A stretch of 64,000 bases of DNA from Paractinoplanes brasiliensis (GCF_004362215.1 NZ_SNWR01000002.1:620001-684000); one strand, 5' to 3'. Shown: positions 24,384 to 33,249, numbered from the stretch's first letter. A program made the numbers and translations. The notes: a model not told the origin generated them from the sequence alone.

Positions 24384-25018
24384 GAGGCCGGCCTCGCTTT
24401 GCCGCAGTCGTTGTCCACCAGCTTGCCGGCGTCCGAGAACACGTTGCTGGCCATGGTGTTCTGGGCCGTGAAGAGCACGTCGAGCGGCAGGCTGGTCACG
24501 CCCACGTGCCCGGTGAAGCGCAGCCGCACCTGGCTGTGCGCGAGCTGGTATTTCCGTCCCACTCCGGAGACGCCGGGACTGGCCGACGCGTACGGGGTGG
24601 AATTGGGCAGGTAAACCGTGAAAGGCGGGGTGTTCCCGGTGGGGGCCAGGTCGGTGGCGATGGTGGTACGCGCGCCCGGGGTGGTGGCGGGCGGGGTCCA
24701 CGACGCGGTGGTCAGCACGCCGTCCTTGAGGACGAGCTGGCGGCAGCCGCCCGTGGTCGCGTACTCGAGGTACCAGGCGGCGCCGACCTGCCCGGGCACG
24801 GAGACCCAGGAGGCGTACCGCAGCTCCTTGTCGAGGCGGCGGAAACTGTTGGTGAGCTGGTCGCGCGCGACGCTGACCGAGTCGACCCGGTTGACGTTCC
24901 GGTAGACCTCGACCAGTCCGCCCAGGGCGATGACCAGCACGACCGACATGATCCCCATGCCCACCACGAGCTCGATGAGGCTGACCCCGCGGTCGTCGGT
25001 CTTGCGGGCGCCGGTCAT
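24380..25018 (-). CDS. PilW-like prepilin
   Basis: A 212-residue prepilin. A short basic leader ends in Gly before the methylation motif (DRG/VSLIELVVGMGIMSVVL), followed by a 20-residue hydrophobic helix that packs in the pilus core. Prepilin peptidase would cut after Gly11. The soluble part is a short beta domain with paired cysteines (GGCRQL ... NDCGK). It overlaps both neighbours by four bases. No pilin peptidase, ATPase or platform gene lies in the window, so the assembly machine is elsewhere. Confidence 0.82.
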   Translation of the reverse strand: MTGARKTDDRGVSLIELVVGMGIMSVVLVIALGGLVEVYRNVNRVDSVSVARDQLTNSFRRLDKELRYASWVSVPGQVGAAWYLEYATTGGCRQLVLKDGVLTTASWTPPATTPGARTTIATDLAPTGNTPPFTVYLPNSTPYASASPGVSGVGRKYQLAHSQVRLRFTGHVGVTSLPLDVLFTAQNTMASNVFSDAGKLVDNDCGKARPAS

Positions 25019-26715
25019 GTGATCGTCCAGACGAAGGTGAGGACGGTGGTGGCGGCGACAGCGGTGGCGGTCGCGGTCACCACGTACGTGTCGGCGGTGT
25101 TCGGCGTTCCCGAGATGACTCCCGTGACGGGGTTGAAGGTCAGGCCCGGTGGCAGGCCGGTCACCGCGATCAGCGGGTTGAGGCCGAGCAGGCCGCCGTT
25201 GGTGGTCAGCGGCAGCGAAGCCGGCGTGCCCCGCGGGGTGCTCCGGTCGGGTGCGGCCGGGCTGGGCGAGGTGAACGTCAGCGAGCCGGCCGTGGGGTTC
25301 ACCAGCAGGACGATGCGCTGACTGGCCACGCCGCCGGTGCCGCCGAGGCTATCGGTGACGCTGATCGTGGGCAGGAAACGCCCGGAGATCGAGACCGTGT
25401 CGTTGATCATGCCGTTCTTGTTCATCGACACGCCGGGCGGCAGCCCGGAGGCATTGAAGGTGTACTTGCCGTCGCCGCCGGTGGCGGTCGCGGTCAGGGT
25501 GAGTTTGTCGCCGAGGTCGATCGTCCGGTCGGTCAGCGGGCCCAGGGCGACGGCGGGGAGCACCACGTGGCTGTAGCTGCCGGTGCCCGCGACGCCGTTC
25601 TGGTCGGTGGCGGTGATCGTGGTGGCGTACGTGCCGGCTGTGGTGACCGTCCCGGTGATCTGCCCCGTGGCGGCGTCGATGCTCAGCCCCGGGGCCAGGC
25701 CCGCGGCGGTGAAGACGTACGGGCCGACCCCGTTCGCGGCGGTGACCGGCAAGCTGACCGCCTCGCCGACATGGTTGCCGGGGGTCGTCGGCGGCGTCAC
25801 GGTCGGCGGCAGCACCACCGTGAACGTGATGAACGAGGAGTCGCTGCGGTTCAGCCGGTCGGTGACGGTGGTGGAGACCAGCGGAGTGACACCGGCCGCG
25901 GCCGGCGTTCCGGTGATCAGCCCGGCGCCGTTCATCGTCAGACCGGCCGGCAGCTGGGCGATGGTCCACGTGTTGGGCAGCTGGCCGCCCCGCGCCTCCA
26001 GCTGGAACGAGACCGGAATGCCGCGGTAGAAGACGGCCGCCGCCGTCAGAACTGTCGGGGAGGGGCGCTTGATGTCGAAATTGGGTTCCGGGGCTCGCGA
26101 GACCAGCGTCGAGGCCACGTACTGGCAAATGCCGGGGGTTTGCGGGCACGAGGTGTCGGGCCAGCTCACCAGGACCACGGCCCGGAAGAACTTGAGGATC
26201 TTGGTCTGGTCGGCCGGCGCCTTGGGCTTGCCCAGCGGGTAGACACACGCGCCGGAGCTGGTCGGGATCAGATAGACCTCGCAGGCCCCGACATAGACCA
26301 TCCGGGTGTACGGGGTCCCCTCCACCACGGTGACCTGGGCCGCCGTCGAAATGGGGGCGTCGGCGCCGTCGGTGGGGGCGACAGTGCTGTCCGCGTCCCG
26401 TTCGACCTGCATCGTGGCCAGGTAGGGCTTGACCACGGCGGGGGCGGCCGCGAACTGCTGCTCGCCGGCCTGCTGCCCGTGCCCGCTCAGCAGCGAGCTG
26501 CCCTTGAGCCCGCGCACCTGCTCCATCGTCGTGTTGGCCAGCTGGATCGCCGCCTGCCGGGTCCGCTGCTTGTTGACGCTCTGCAGACTGCCGACGAAGA
26601 ACGGGGTCGCGGCCAGGAGCGTGATGGACAGCACGGCCAGCGCGACGAGCACCTCGACCAGCGTGAAACCCTGATCGCCGGTGCCGCTCGCGCGCCCGTG
26701 GTCCTTACCCCGCAT
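25015..26715 (-). CDS. PilV-like prepilin with four Ig-like (He_PIG) domains
   Basis: A 566-residue protein starting with a type IV prepilin signal (GDQ-GFTLVEVLVALAVLSITLL). A globular part with two Cys pairs (GACEVYLIPTSSGAC, SCPQTPGIC) leads to four tandem cadherin/Ig-like He_PIG repeats from about residue 220 to the end, each with a pattern like LPPGLTFNPVTGVISGTP and a TATD strand. That is a rod-like stalk on a minor pilin. ATG 26715 has GAGGAGG 7 bp upstream. First gene of the pilin operon, with a sigma-28-like promoter just upstream. Confidence 0.82.
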   Translation of the reverse strand: MRGKDHGRASGTGDQGFTLVEVLVALAVLSITLLAATPFFVGSLQSVNKQRTRQAAIQLANTTMEQVRGLKGSSLLSGHGQQAGEQQFAAAPAVVKPYLATMQVERDADSTVAPTDGADAPISTAAQVTVVEGTPYTRMVYVGACEVYLIPTSSGACVYPLGKPKAPADQTKILKFFRAVVLVSWPDTSCPQTPGICQYVASTLVSRAPEPNFDIKRPSPTVLTAAAVFYRGIPVSFQLEARGGQLPNTWTIAQLPAGLTMNGAGLITGTPAAAGVTPLVSTTVTDRLNRSDSSFITFTVVLPPTVTPPTTPGNHVGEAVSLPVTAANGVGPYVFTAAGLAPGLSIDAATGQITGTVTTAGTYATTITATDQNGVAGTGSYSHVVLPAVALGPLTDRTIDLGDKLTLTATATGGDGKYTFNASGLPPGVSMNKNGMINDTVSISGRFLPTISVTDSLGGTGGVASQRIVLLVNPTAGSLTFTSPSPAAPDRSTPRGTPASLPLTTNGGLLGLNPLIAVTGLPPGLTFNPVTGVISGTPNTADTYVVTATATAVAATTVLTFVWTIT

Positions 26716-26736
26716 TCACGTCCTCCTCGCGAGGTC

Positions 26737-26763
26737 TCATCGGCAGCAGGCGGTGACCCCTTA
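26737..26763 (-). promoter_or_regulatory. Sigma-28 (FliA)-like promoter of the minor pilin operon
   Basis: Read on the minus strand, TAAG (26763-26760), 15 bases, then GCCGATGA (26744-26737). This matches the sigma-28 consensus TAAA-N15-GCCGATAA with two mismatches and correct spacing. The implied start lies about 15 nt before the ATG, leaving room only for the GAGGAGG ribosome site. It is also the spacer to the divergent methyltransferase gene. Confidence 0.6.
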
Positions 26764-26798
26764 GACGATCCGGACAAGCGGTCTGTAAGTTTTCACAG

Positions 26799-27407
26799 GT
26801 GGTACGAGCACTCGACGACGCACAGCCGCCGGCCGACACGGTGTCGCTGGACTACTTCTCCGGGCTCTACGAGGCCAAGGACGACCCGTGGGACGTGGCC
26901 ACGAAATGGCACAACCAGCGCAAGTACGCGGTGACCATGGCCAGCCTGCCCCGCGAGCGCTACCGCGCCTGCTACGAGCCGGGCGCCTCGATCGGGCTCC
27001 TCACCCGGCTGCTCGCCGCCCGCTGCGACCAGGTGCTGGCCGTCGACAGCGTGCCGTCGGCCGTCGAGCAGGCCCGTGAGACAGTCAAAGACCTTCCCCA
27101 CGTACGGGTGGAGCGCGCGAACCTGCCCGCGGAGCTTCCCGCCGGGACCTTCGACCTGATCGTCGTGGGCGACCTGCTGTACTACTTCTCGGCCGCCGAC
27201 CTCGCCGCCGCGCTGGACGGGTTCGTGCGCTGCCTCGAGGTGGACGGCGACCTGGTCTCGGTGCACTTCCGCGACCGGGGCAACGGCGGCAACTACGACG
27301 GGTTCCAGGTCAGCGCGGCGCTGGACGCGCAGGCCGGGCTGGAGCGTGTCGTCCGGCACGAGGACGAGTGGTTCGTGCTCGACGTGTTCCGCCGGGTGTC
27401 TTTCTAG
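26799..27407 (+). CDS. NodS-like SAM-dependent methyltransferase
   Basis: A 202-residue class I methyltransferase of the NodS type. YFSGLYEAKDDPWDVATKWHNQRKY opens the fold, motif I is CYEPGASIGLLTRLLA, the acidic strand end is VLAVDSVPSAV and the post-motif is DLIVVGDLLYYFS. NodS enzymes N-methylate a chitin-oligosaccharide amine; here the substrate is unknown. GTG 26799 is divergent from the pilin operon with an 83-bp spacer. Confidence 0.82.
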   Translation: MVRALDDAQPPADTVSLDYFSGLYEAKDDPWDVATKWHNQRKYAVTMASLPRERYRACYEPGASIGLLTRLLAARCDQVLAVDSVPSAVEQARETVKDLPHVRVERANLPAELPAGTFDLIVVGDLLYYFSAADLAAALDGFVRCLEVDGDLVSVHFRDRGNGGNYDGFQVSAALDAQAGLERVVRHEDEWFVLDVFRRVSF

Positions 27408-27465
27408 CGGCGGACGTGTTCCGGCGCACAGTGTCGATGTAAGGACCGCGGAGTAGGTTCAACCC

Positions 27466-28461
27466 ATGTCGATCGCGATCTCGATTCTCGACCTGGCCCC
27501 CATCAGCGAGGGGCTCACCGCCCGGGAGAGCCTCGAGGGCAGCGTGGCGCTGGCCCGGGCGGCCGAGGCGAGCGGTTACGAGCGGGTCTGGTACGCCGAG
27601 CACCACAACATGCCGACCATCGCGTCGTCCGCCACCAGCGTCGTCATCGGCTACGTGGCCGCCCACACGTCGACCATCCGCCTCGGCGCCGGCGGCATCA
27701 TGCTGCCCAACCACTCGCCGCTGGTGATCGCCGAGCAGTTCGGCACCCTGGCCACGCTCTACCCCGGCCGCATCGACCTGGGCCTGGGCCGGGCGCCCGG
27801 CAGCGACCAGAACACGATGCTGGCCCTGCGCCGCGACAACGCCTCGGCCGAGTCCTTCCCGCAGGACGTGCTCGAGCTCAACGGCTACCTCACCGGCCAC
27901 TCCCGTGTGCCCGGCGTCCAGTCGGTGCCCACCCCCGACGGCCCGGTCCCGCTCTACATCCTCGGCTCGTCGCTGTTCGGCGCTCAGCTGGCCGCCCAGC
28001 TCGGATTGCCGTACGCGTTCGCCTCGCACTTCGCCCCCGACGCACTGCACCAGGCCGTCGAGGTCTACCGCGAGACGTTCCGCCCGTCCGCCCAGCTCGA
28101 GACGCCGTACGTGATCGCCGGCGTCAACGTCTTCGCCGCCCCCGACCACGCCGCGGCCGAAGATCAGAAGGTCCGCGCCTACCGCTCCCGCACTCGCGCC
28201 TTCATCACCCGGGGCGCCCGCGGCGGCAACTTCACCGACGCCGAGATCGACGCGTTCCTGGCCTCCCCAGCGGGCGCGAGCCTGGCCAACATGACCCGCT
28301 ACACCGCCGTCGGCACCCCCGACGAGGTACGCGAATACTTGCTCAAGTTCGCCACGGAGGCCGGCGCCGACGAGCTGATCACCGCCCATCACGCCCTGGG
28401 CTTGGACGACCGGGTCCGCTCCGTCGAGCTCACGGGCCAGGCCCTCAAAGCCGACGCCTGA
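27466..28461 (+). CDS. LLM-class flavin-dependent oxidoreductase
   Basis: A 331-residue luciferase-like monooxygenase of the MsnO8/YhbW type, using FMNH2 from a reductase in trans. Recognisable parts are ISILDLAPISEG at the start, VWYAEHHNMP, LGAGGIMLPNHSPLVIAEQFG and the RIDLGLGRAPGSD loop. ATG 27466. It is followed within about 20 bp by the end of an IS110 element, so any native downstream gene has been separated from it. Confidence 0.9.
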   Translation: MSIAISILDLAPISEGLTARESLEGSVALARAAEASGYERVWYAEHHNMPTIASSATSVVIGYVAAHTSTIRLGAGGIMLPNHSPLVIAEQFGTLATLYPGRIDLGLGRAPGSDQNTMLALRRDNASAESFPQDVLELNGYLTGHSRVPGVQSVPTPDGPVPLYILGSSLFGAQLAAQLGLPYAFASHFAPDALHQAVEVYRETFRPSAQLETPYVIAGVNVFAAPDHAAAEDQKVRAYRSRTRAFITRGARGGNFTDAEIDAFLASPAGASLANMTRYTAVGTPDEVREYLLKFATEAGADELITAHHALGLDDRVRSVELTGQALKADA

Positions 28462-28482
28462 TTCCCTATCGAGGATTTGTTG

Positions 28483-29928
28483 TCAAGCGTGGGTTGGCTT
28501 GACGGTCCGTGACTGGGCCGTGGAGGATTCGTGTGGGGAAGGTCGCCTCGTTCGTACGCCTTGAGCGTCTTTTCGATCATGTCCCGTGAGGGCTTGTTGA
28601 GGGGCCTTCCCCGCCCTGCTGTTCTTGTTGCTGCGCCGCCGTCGGCGGATCTGTTCGGTCACGGTCCATTGCTCGGCGATGAGTTGTTTCGCCTGTTGTC
28701 CGGTGACCGGGGTGCCGTCGACGTCGCAGATGACGTAGGGCATCCGGCGGCGCATCACGGTCCAGAGCCGTTCGGCGAGCCTGCCGGCGACCACACAGCT
28801 GGCTTTGAGGTGTTCGGCGCCGCGTTCGACCATCTGCTGGTGGTAGACCTGCGCCAGCTGCGGATCCTGCTTGCGGGCCCAGTCCGCGGCCCGGATCAGC
28901 GTGGCCCGGGCCAGGCGGGAGCCGGCCTTGGACATCGGCTGGCCCTTGCGGTCGGTGTCGCCGGTCTCCGACGCCCGCGGCGCCAGCCCGAGGTAGGACT
29001 TGAAGTGCGCCGCGGTCGGGAACCGGGCGGCGTCACCGATCACCGCGGTCATCGCCGGGCCGCCGACCTCGGCCAGGCCGGGCAGGCTGCGGGCCAGCTG
29101 CATCGGGTCCACCCACCGGTAGCAGGACTCCCGCTCGGCAGCATGCGCGGCCAGTTCGGCGTCGATGGCACGCAGCAACCGGACCTCGGTGGCGATCTCG
29201 TCGGCCAGGTCGGTGAACGCCACGGCCGGATGATCGCCGTAGAGCTCGACCGCCGCCCGCGCCGCGGCCAGCCACTGCTCGGCCCGGGCCTGGCCTTGAT
29301 GGTTCTTCGACTCGGTGACGATCAACGCGGTCAGCCCGTCACGGCCGAGCCGCAGCAGGGCACGCGGGTCGGCGTACTGTTCCAGCACCGCCAGATCCGT
29401 CTTGCCCAGGTCCCCGGTCAGCGGGGTGCACGGCATCACCTGCCGGACCAGGTCCTTGATCCGCACCTTGTGCTCCGAGGCGGCCATCGTCAGCCGGTCA
29501 CACGCCCGTACCCGCCGGTCCAGCGCCGCCGCGGCCGCGTCCGGCAACTCCAGCGGCCGCAACCCGTCCGGATCGATCAACGGCAACCGCGCCAGGGTGT
29601 CAGCGTCGATACCGTTGGACTTGGCATGCCGCTTCAGGAACCGGCGCAGGTCCGCCGCTTTCGCGCTCGACACCCGGAACACCAGATGCCCACGGGCGGT
29701 GAAGAACACCGCGATCGGCAACCACGCCGGCCCGGTCGGCTCCATCACCACCTCCAACCGGGTGCCCGGCACCGCCCCGGCCAGAGCAGCCTGCTCAATG
29801 ACGGTCAGGCTGTCCACCGTCGGCATACACCGCCGCCGGCACACCTCCCGCCCGGCCTCGTCACGCACCCGCACCGTGTGCGCCGACGCGATCCCCAGAT
29901 CGATCCCGACCAGCCTGCGCTGCACCAA
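28483..29928 (-). CDS. IS110-family transposase (DEDD recombinase)
   Basis: A 481-residue transposase that recombines under a bridge RNA. The N-terminal RuvC-like domain has Asp in VGIDLGIASAHTV, Glu in VVMEPTGPAW and Asp residues in SSAKAADLRRF and SNGIDADTLARLP. The C-terminal Tnp_20 domain has LPGLAEVGGPAMTAVIGD, FKSYLGLAPRASETG and the serine region MSKAGSRLARATL. No frameshift or stop is seen, so it is probably functional. The basic tail of about 60 residues is longer than usual. Confidence 0.93.
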   Translation of the reverse strand: MVQRRLVGIDLGIASAHTVRVRDEAGREVCRRRCMPTVDSLTVIEQAALAGAVPGTRLEVVMEPTGPAWLPIAVFFTARGHLVFRVSSAKAADLRRFLKRHAKSNGIDADTLARLPLIDPDGLRPLELPDAAAAALDRRVRACDRLTMAASEHKVRIKDLVRQVMPCTPLTGDLGKTDLAVLEQYADPRALLRLGRDGLTALIVTESKNHQGQARAEQWLAAARAAVELYGDHPAVAFTDLADEIATEVRLLRAIDAELAAHAAERESCYRWVDPMQLARSLPGLAEVGGPAMTAVIGDAARFPTAAHFKSYLGLAPRASETGDTDRKGQPMSKAGSRLARATLIRAADWARKQDPQLAQVYHQQMVERGAEHLKASCVVAGRLAERLWTVMRRRMPYVICDVDGTPVTGQQAKQLIAEQWTVTEQIRRRRRSNKNSRAGKAPQQALTGHDRKDAQGVRTRRPSPHESSTAQSRTVKPTHA

Positions 29929-30235
29929 CCGAACCTCCCCACACCACAGCCAGTAGTAACGGCTCCGGCCCGCCCGCGCAGGTCACACCGCACGACAGCC
30001 ACGGTCCCAAGGAGGCAGAGCAATCTGACGACGGCTCCCACTCATGTGCTGCAACCGGGCCCGGCCTCTGACTGGACCGGCCCACTTCCCTCATCCGGGG
30101 CATCCGTGGCCAGACCAGCGGTGGCAATCAGTCGTACGAGGCTCTCCCTCAGACCCCAACTCGTCGCCTCCCCACCGGACCAACCGGGATGCTCATGCAA
30201 CCCCAGGACACCGGACTGATCAAGTACCGGAGTTC
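29929..30235 (-). ncRNA. Candidate bridge RNA region of the IS110 element
   Basis: For IS110-group elements the bridge RNA is transcribed from the non-coding end upstream of the transposase gene. Here about 300 bp upstream have no gene and several GC-rich self-complementary stretches (e.g. GGGCCGGTCCAGTCAGAGGCCGGGCCCGG, not exact, on the minus strand near 30060-30090). Loop boundaries and target/donor matches were not resolved. Confidence 0.35.
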
Positions 30236-30240
30236 CTTAC

Positions 30241-30748
30241 ATGACCCGGTTCCGAAGCCCCAGGGCACACCTCGCGGAACCAGGGCGTCTTCGCTCGAGT
30301 TCTGCTCGCCACCCACCACCTGAGCAAGCGCCGCGTACAGGAATCCGTGCCGGCCCGCTCCCCGGATCCGCGCCCTGCTCCGGCTCAGGGCGTCCGGCCG
30401 TTTTGTTCCTTGTGCGGGTTGGGGTCCAGAATGGATATTCACTTTCTGTCGGGTCGCTGACAGGTGCGGATATTGAAATGGGTCGAATGACTGACTCGGA
30501 GTGTTCATCATCACGCGATACGCTTTTGTTTCCGTGGATGAAACACTGCGTCACGACAGCCTGAAAAATGTGACGCCGGTCGCTGTATAAAACGGGCTAT
30601 TACCGCCCCATCCCGACGACTGTCGGGCCCCTTGGCCTGCATGTGCGCACCCTGAGTGTCCGGGTGGGACGCCACGACTCGCGTGGTGGGCATAAGATCC
30701 TTTGAATTCGGAGAATGTGACCGAGTGGCCGAGGAGTGGAGCGAAGCT
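30241..30748. other. Non-coding, AT-richer stretch before the YceI gene
   Basis: About 500 bp without a convincing gene. The part from 30400 is clearly less GC-rich than its surroundings and contains TATAAAACGGGCTATTACC near 30585, a possible promoter. A short open frame at 30241-30564 has poor codon bias and is not called. Confidence 0.4.
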
Positions 30749-31423
30749 ATGGTCGACCGACCGATCCGTGAGTGGAACGGGCTGACCATTCCCGACCCGG
30801 GTGTGTACAAATTGGACGAGGCGCACAAGCGGCTCGGATTCCATGCCCAGCACATGATGGTGAGCCCGGTTCGCGGTGAATTCGCGCGGGGGAGCGCGAC
30901 CATCCTCGTCGCCGAGGATCCGGCGCGTTCGTCGGTCACCGCCACGATCGACGCCACCAGCCTCAACACGCACAACCCGGAGCGGGACACGCATCTCACC
31001 AGCCCCGACTTCCTGGACGTCGCGAAATATCCGACGCTGGAGTTCCGCAGCACGAGCGTCGAGTGGCAGGAGAACAACGACGCGATCTTCCTGTGGGCCC
31101 GGCTGCGCAACAACCCGCTGTCCCGCCGGCCGAACCCCGCCGGGCTGCCCGCGGCCAAGCCGAGCGGCAAGTTCGTGGTGCACGGCCTGCTCACGATCAA
31201 GGACGTGACCCGCCCGGTCGATCTCAACGTCGAGTACGGCGGCGCCCGCCGTGACCCGTACGGGCGTGACATCTTCGGTTTCAGCGCGTGGACCGAGTTC
31301 GAGCGTGCGGACTTCGGCCTGGTCTGGAACGTCGTGCTGGAGAGCGGGGGCGTGCTGGTCGGCAAGACCGTCCGCGTCGAGATCGCCGGCGAAGCCCTCC
31401 TCGAGACAGCCGGCGCCACCTGA
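30749..31423 (+). CDS. YceI-family protein
   Basis: A 224-residue cytosolic YceI protein; the lipocalin-like barrel binds isoprenoid-type lipids. Family strands are visible: GVYKLDEAHKRLGFHAQHMM, SVTATIDATSLNTHNPERDTHLTSPDFLDV, YPTLEFRSTSVEW and LTIKDVTRPVDLNVEYGG. No signal peptide. ATG 30749 has GGAG 8 bp upstream; GTG 30725 is a possible earlier start. It lies convergent to the GlxA-type regulator. Confidence 0.92.
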   Translation: MVDRPIREWNGLTIPDPGVYKLDEAHKRLGFHAQHMMVSPVRGEFARGSATILVAEDPARSSVTATIDATSLNTHNPERDTHLTSPDFLDVAKYPTLEFRSTSVEWQENNDAIFLWARLRNNPLSRRPNPAGLPAAKPSGKFVVHGLLTIKDVTRPVDLNVEYGGARRDPYGRDIFGFSAWTEFERADFGLVWNVVLESGGVLVGKTVRVEIAGEALLETAGAT

Positions 31424-31439
31424 ACAGGACGGCCGGCGG

Positions 31440-32390
31440 TCAGCGGAAGCTGCGCCGGTAGCTTTGCGGGCTTGTCCCGACCACGCGTTTGAAGCGGTCG
31501 CGGAAAGCCGTCGGCGAGCCGAACCCGACCTGTGAGCCGATCCGGTCGACCGGGTGCGCCGTCGTCTCGAGCAGGTGCTGTGCCCGGCGGATCCGGGCCA
31601 GGTGCAGCCACTGCAACGGGGTCGTGCCGGTTTGCTCCCGGAAGCGCCGGTTCAGCGTACGGGTGCTCATGCCCGCCTGTGCCGCGATCTCGTCGAGGGT
31701 CAGGTCACGGCCGGCGCTCTCCTCCAGCCAGCGCAGCAACGGTTCCATCTGCGAGCCGCGCGGGGCCGGTGGCTGTTCGGGCACGATGAACTGGGCCTGG
31801 CCGCCCTCGCGCTCCAGCGGCATCACCGACAGGCGGGCAGCCCGGGCGGCCACCGCTGAGCCGTGGTCGCCGCGTACGAGGTGCAGGCACAGGTCGAGTC
31901 CCGCCGCCGCGCCGGCCGAGGTCAGGAACTGGCCCTCGTCGACGTAAAGCACGCCGGGATCCAGCTCGACCCGCGGGAACTCCTCGGCGAACCGGGCCGC
32001 GGCGGCCCAGTGCGTGGTGGCCCGGCGCCCGTCGAGCAGGCCCGTCGCGGCCAGGATGAACGCCCCGGAGCAGATCGACGCGAGGCGGGCGCCCCGGCCG
32101 GCCGCGGCCCTCAGCGCGTTCACCACCTCCGGCGTCACACCCGCGGAGCCGTCGTGGCAGCCGGGCAGGATGATCGTTTCGGCCTTCGTGAGCTCGTCCA
32201 GCCCGTACGGGGCCCGCAAGGTGAACGCCCGCGCGCTGACCGGCGCCGAGGGCGCGCACACCCGTACGTCGTACGGCTTTGTCCCGTCGTCGAGAAGCAG
32301 ACGGTCGAACACCTCGAGGGGCGTGGCGAGGTCGAAGGCGACGACGTTGTCAAGGGCGAGGACGGCGATCCGATGCACGCCTCTCAGCAT
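31440..32390 (-). CDS. GlxA/FtrA-type AraC-family regulator
   Basis: A 316-residue regulator with an N-terminal DJ-1/PfpI-like domain (IAVLALDNVVAFDLATPLEVFD, and the nucleophile-elbow-like SICSGAFILAATGLLDGRRATTHW) and a C-terminal AraC DNA-binding domain (LTLDEIAAQAGMSTRTLNRRFREQ ... VGFGSPTAFRDRFKR). ATG 32390 is chosen; GTG 32378 is the alternative. Divergent from a small membrane-protein operon starting at 32465, its possible target. Confidence 0.9.
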   Translation of the reverse strand: MLRGVHRIAVLALDNVVAFDLATPLEVFDRLLLDDGTKPYDVRVCAPSAPVSARAFTLRAPYGLDELTKAETIILPGCHDGSAGVTPEVVNALRAAAGRGARLASICSGAFILAATGLLDGRRATTHWAAAARFAEEFPRVELDPGVLYVDEGQFLTSAGAAAGLDLCLHLVRGDHGSAVAARAARLSVMPLEREGGQAQFIVPEQPPAPRGSQMEPLLRWLEESAGRDLTLDEIAAQAGMSTRTLNRRFREQTGTTPLQWLHLARIRRAQHLLETTAHPVDRIGSQVGFGSPTAFRDRFKRVVGTSPQSYRRSFR

Positions 32391-32464
32391 ATGGCCGGAA
32401 TCCGTTGCCCTGTGGCATTCCCGCCACTGTTGTCTTCGCGGCAACCGCCATACGGTCGTTGATC

Positions 32465-32902
32465 GTGACAAAAGTTCTGCTCTCCGTGCATGTCCTGGCC
32501 GCGATCGTGGCCATCGGCCCGGTCACCGTCGCGGCCGGCATGTTTCCCGCCGCCGTCCGCCGCGGGGACCTCGCCCAGATGCGCATGCTCAACCGGATCT
32601 GCCGGGTCTACGCCGTGCTCGGCCTGACCGTGCCGGTGTTCGGGCTGGCGACGGCGGCCTCGCTCGGCGTGCTCACCGACGCGTGGCTGCTCGTGTCGAT
32701 CGCGCTCACCGTGGTGGCCGCGGTCGTCCTGGCGTACCGGATCCTGCCGGCGCAGTCCGAGGCCCTCACCGCGCATGCCGGGGCGACGCCGCCGCATGTC
32801 CTGGCCCGGCGGCTCGGCATGGTGTCGGGGATCTTCAACCTGCTCTGGGCCACTGTGGTCGTGCTCATGATCGTGCGGCCCGGCTCGACGACGGGAGCAT
32901 GA
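32465..32902 (+). CDS. Small four-helix membrane protein (DUF2269-like)
   Basis: 145 residues with about four transmembrane helices (near 3-25, 46-66, 72-92 and 118-138). A His-Val-Leu in the first helix (VLLSVHVLAAIVAIGPVTVAAG) resembles DUF2269 proteins. GTG 32465 is used; TTG 32459 is possible. It overlaps the next membrane-protein gene by four bases. Function unknown; the divergent GlxA-type gene may regulate it. Confidence 0.72.
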   Translation: MTKVLLSVHVLAAIVAIGPVTVAAGMFPAAVRRGDLAQMRMLNRICRVYAVLGLTVPVFGLATAASLGVLTDAWLLVSIALTVVAAVVLAYRILPAQSEALTAHAGATPPHVLARRLGMVSGIFNLLWATVVVLMIVRPGSTTGA

Positions 32903-33198
32903 CCGTGCTGCTTCGTGATCGCGCGGCCCGCCACGACGAGGCGAGCGCGGCCGTGCTGCTTCGTACGGCCGCGGGCGTCGAGCTGCTCAGCCTGCTGGTG
33001 CTGCTGGCCAACCTTGCCACCGTTCACGTCTCGTGGGTGGCCACCCTGCTCGGGCCGCTGCACGGATGCGCGTACCTGGTCGTCATCGGCGCGACCGTCG
33101 CCGAGACCGGACGCACCCGTCCCCGGCTGCTCGCACTCGTTCCCGGCGTCGGCGGAGTGCTGGCCCGGCGGGCCCTGACGAGCCCGGCGCGCACCTGA
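32899..33198 (+). CDS. DUF3817-like small membrane protein
   Basis: 99 residues. After a 22-residue cytosolic start, hydrophobic helices cover about 26-48 and 55-75, with LLGPLHGCAYLVVIGATV matching the GPLHG.xYL signature of DUF3817 integral membrane proteins; a third weak helix is near the end. The ATG overlaps the preceding stop (ATGA), so the two small membrane proteins are made together. Function unknown. Confidence 0.75.
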   Translation: MTVLLRDRAARHDEASAAVLLRTAAGVELLSLLVLLANLATVHVSWVATLLGPLHGCAYLVVIGATVAETGRTRPRLLALVPGVGGVLARRALTSPART

Positions 33199-33249
33199 CA
33201 GTTTCACAGGCATGACCCAGGCGGCGTTTCCTCAAGGCGCCCGGCGCAG

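Larger units (their letters stand above)
28470..30240 (-). mobile_element. IS110-family insertion sequence
   Basis: One intact DEDD transposase gene with about 300 bp of non-coding DNA upstream of it, as expected of IS110 elements, which lack terminal inverted repeats. The right boundary (near 28470-28485) is placed just after the LLM gene stop; the left boundary (near 30240) is a guess from the end of the structured upstream region. No target duplication could be confirmed by eye. Confidence 0.65.

Noticed and set aside
30241..30564. 107-codon open frame on the plus strand
   Set aside because: Poor third-position bias, no ribosome site, no recognisable product, and it sits across the IS110 flank.
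30715..30745. tRNA-Ser/Leu-like 5' sequence (GACCGAGTGGCCGAGGAG)
   Set aside because: No matching acceptor stem, anticodon arm or TTCGA T-loop follows within 100 bp.
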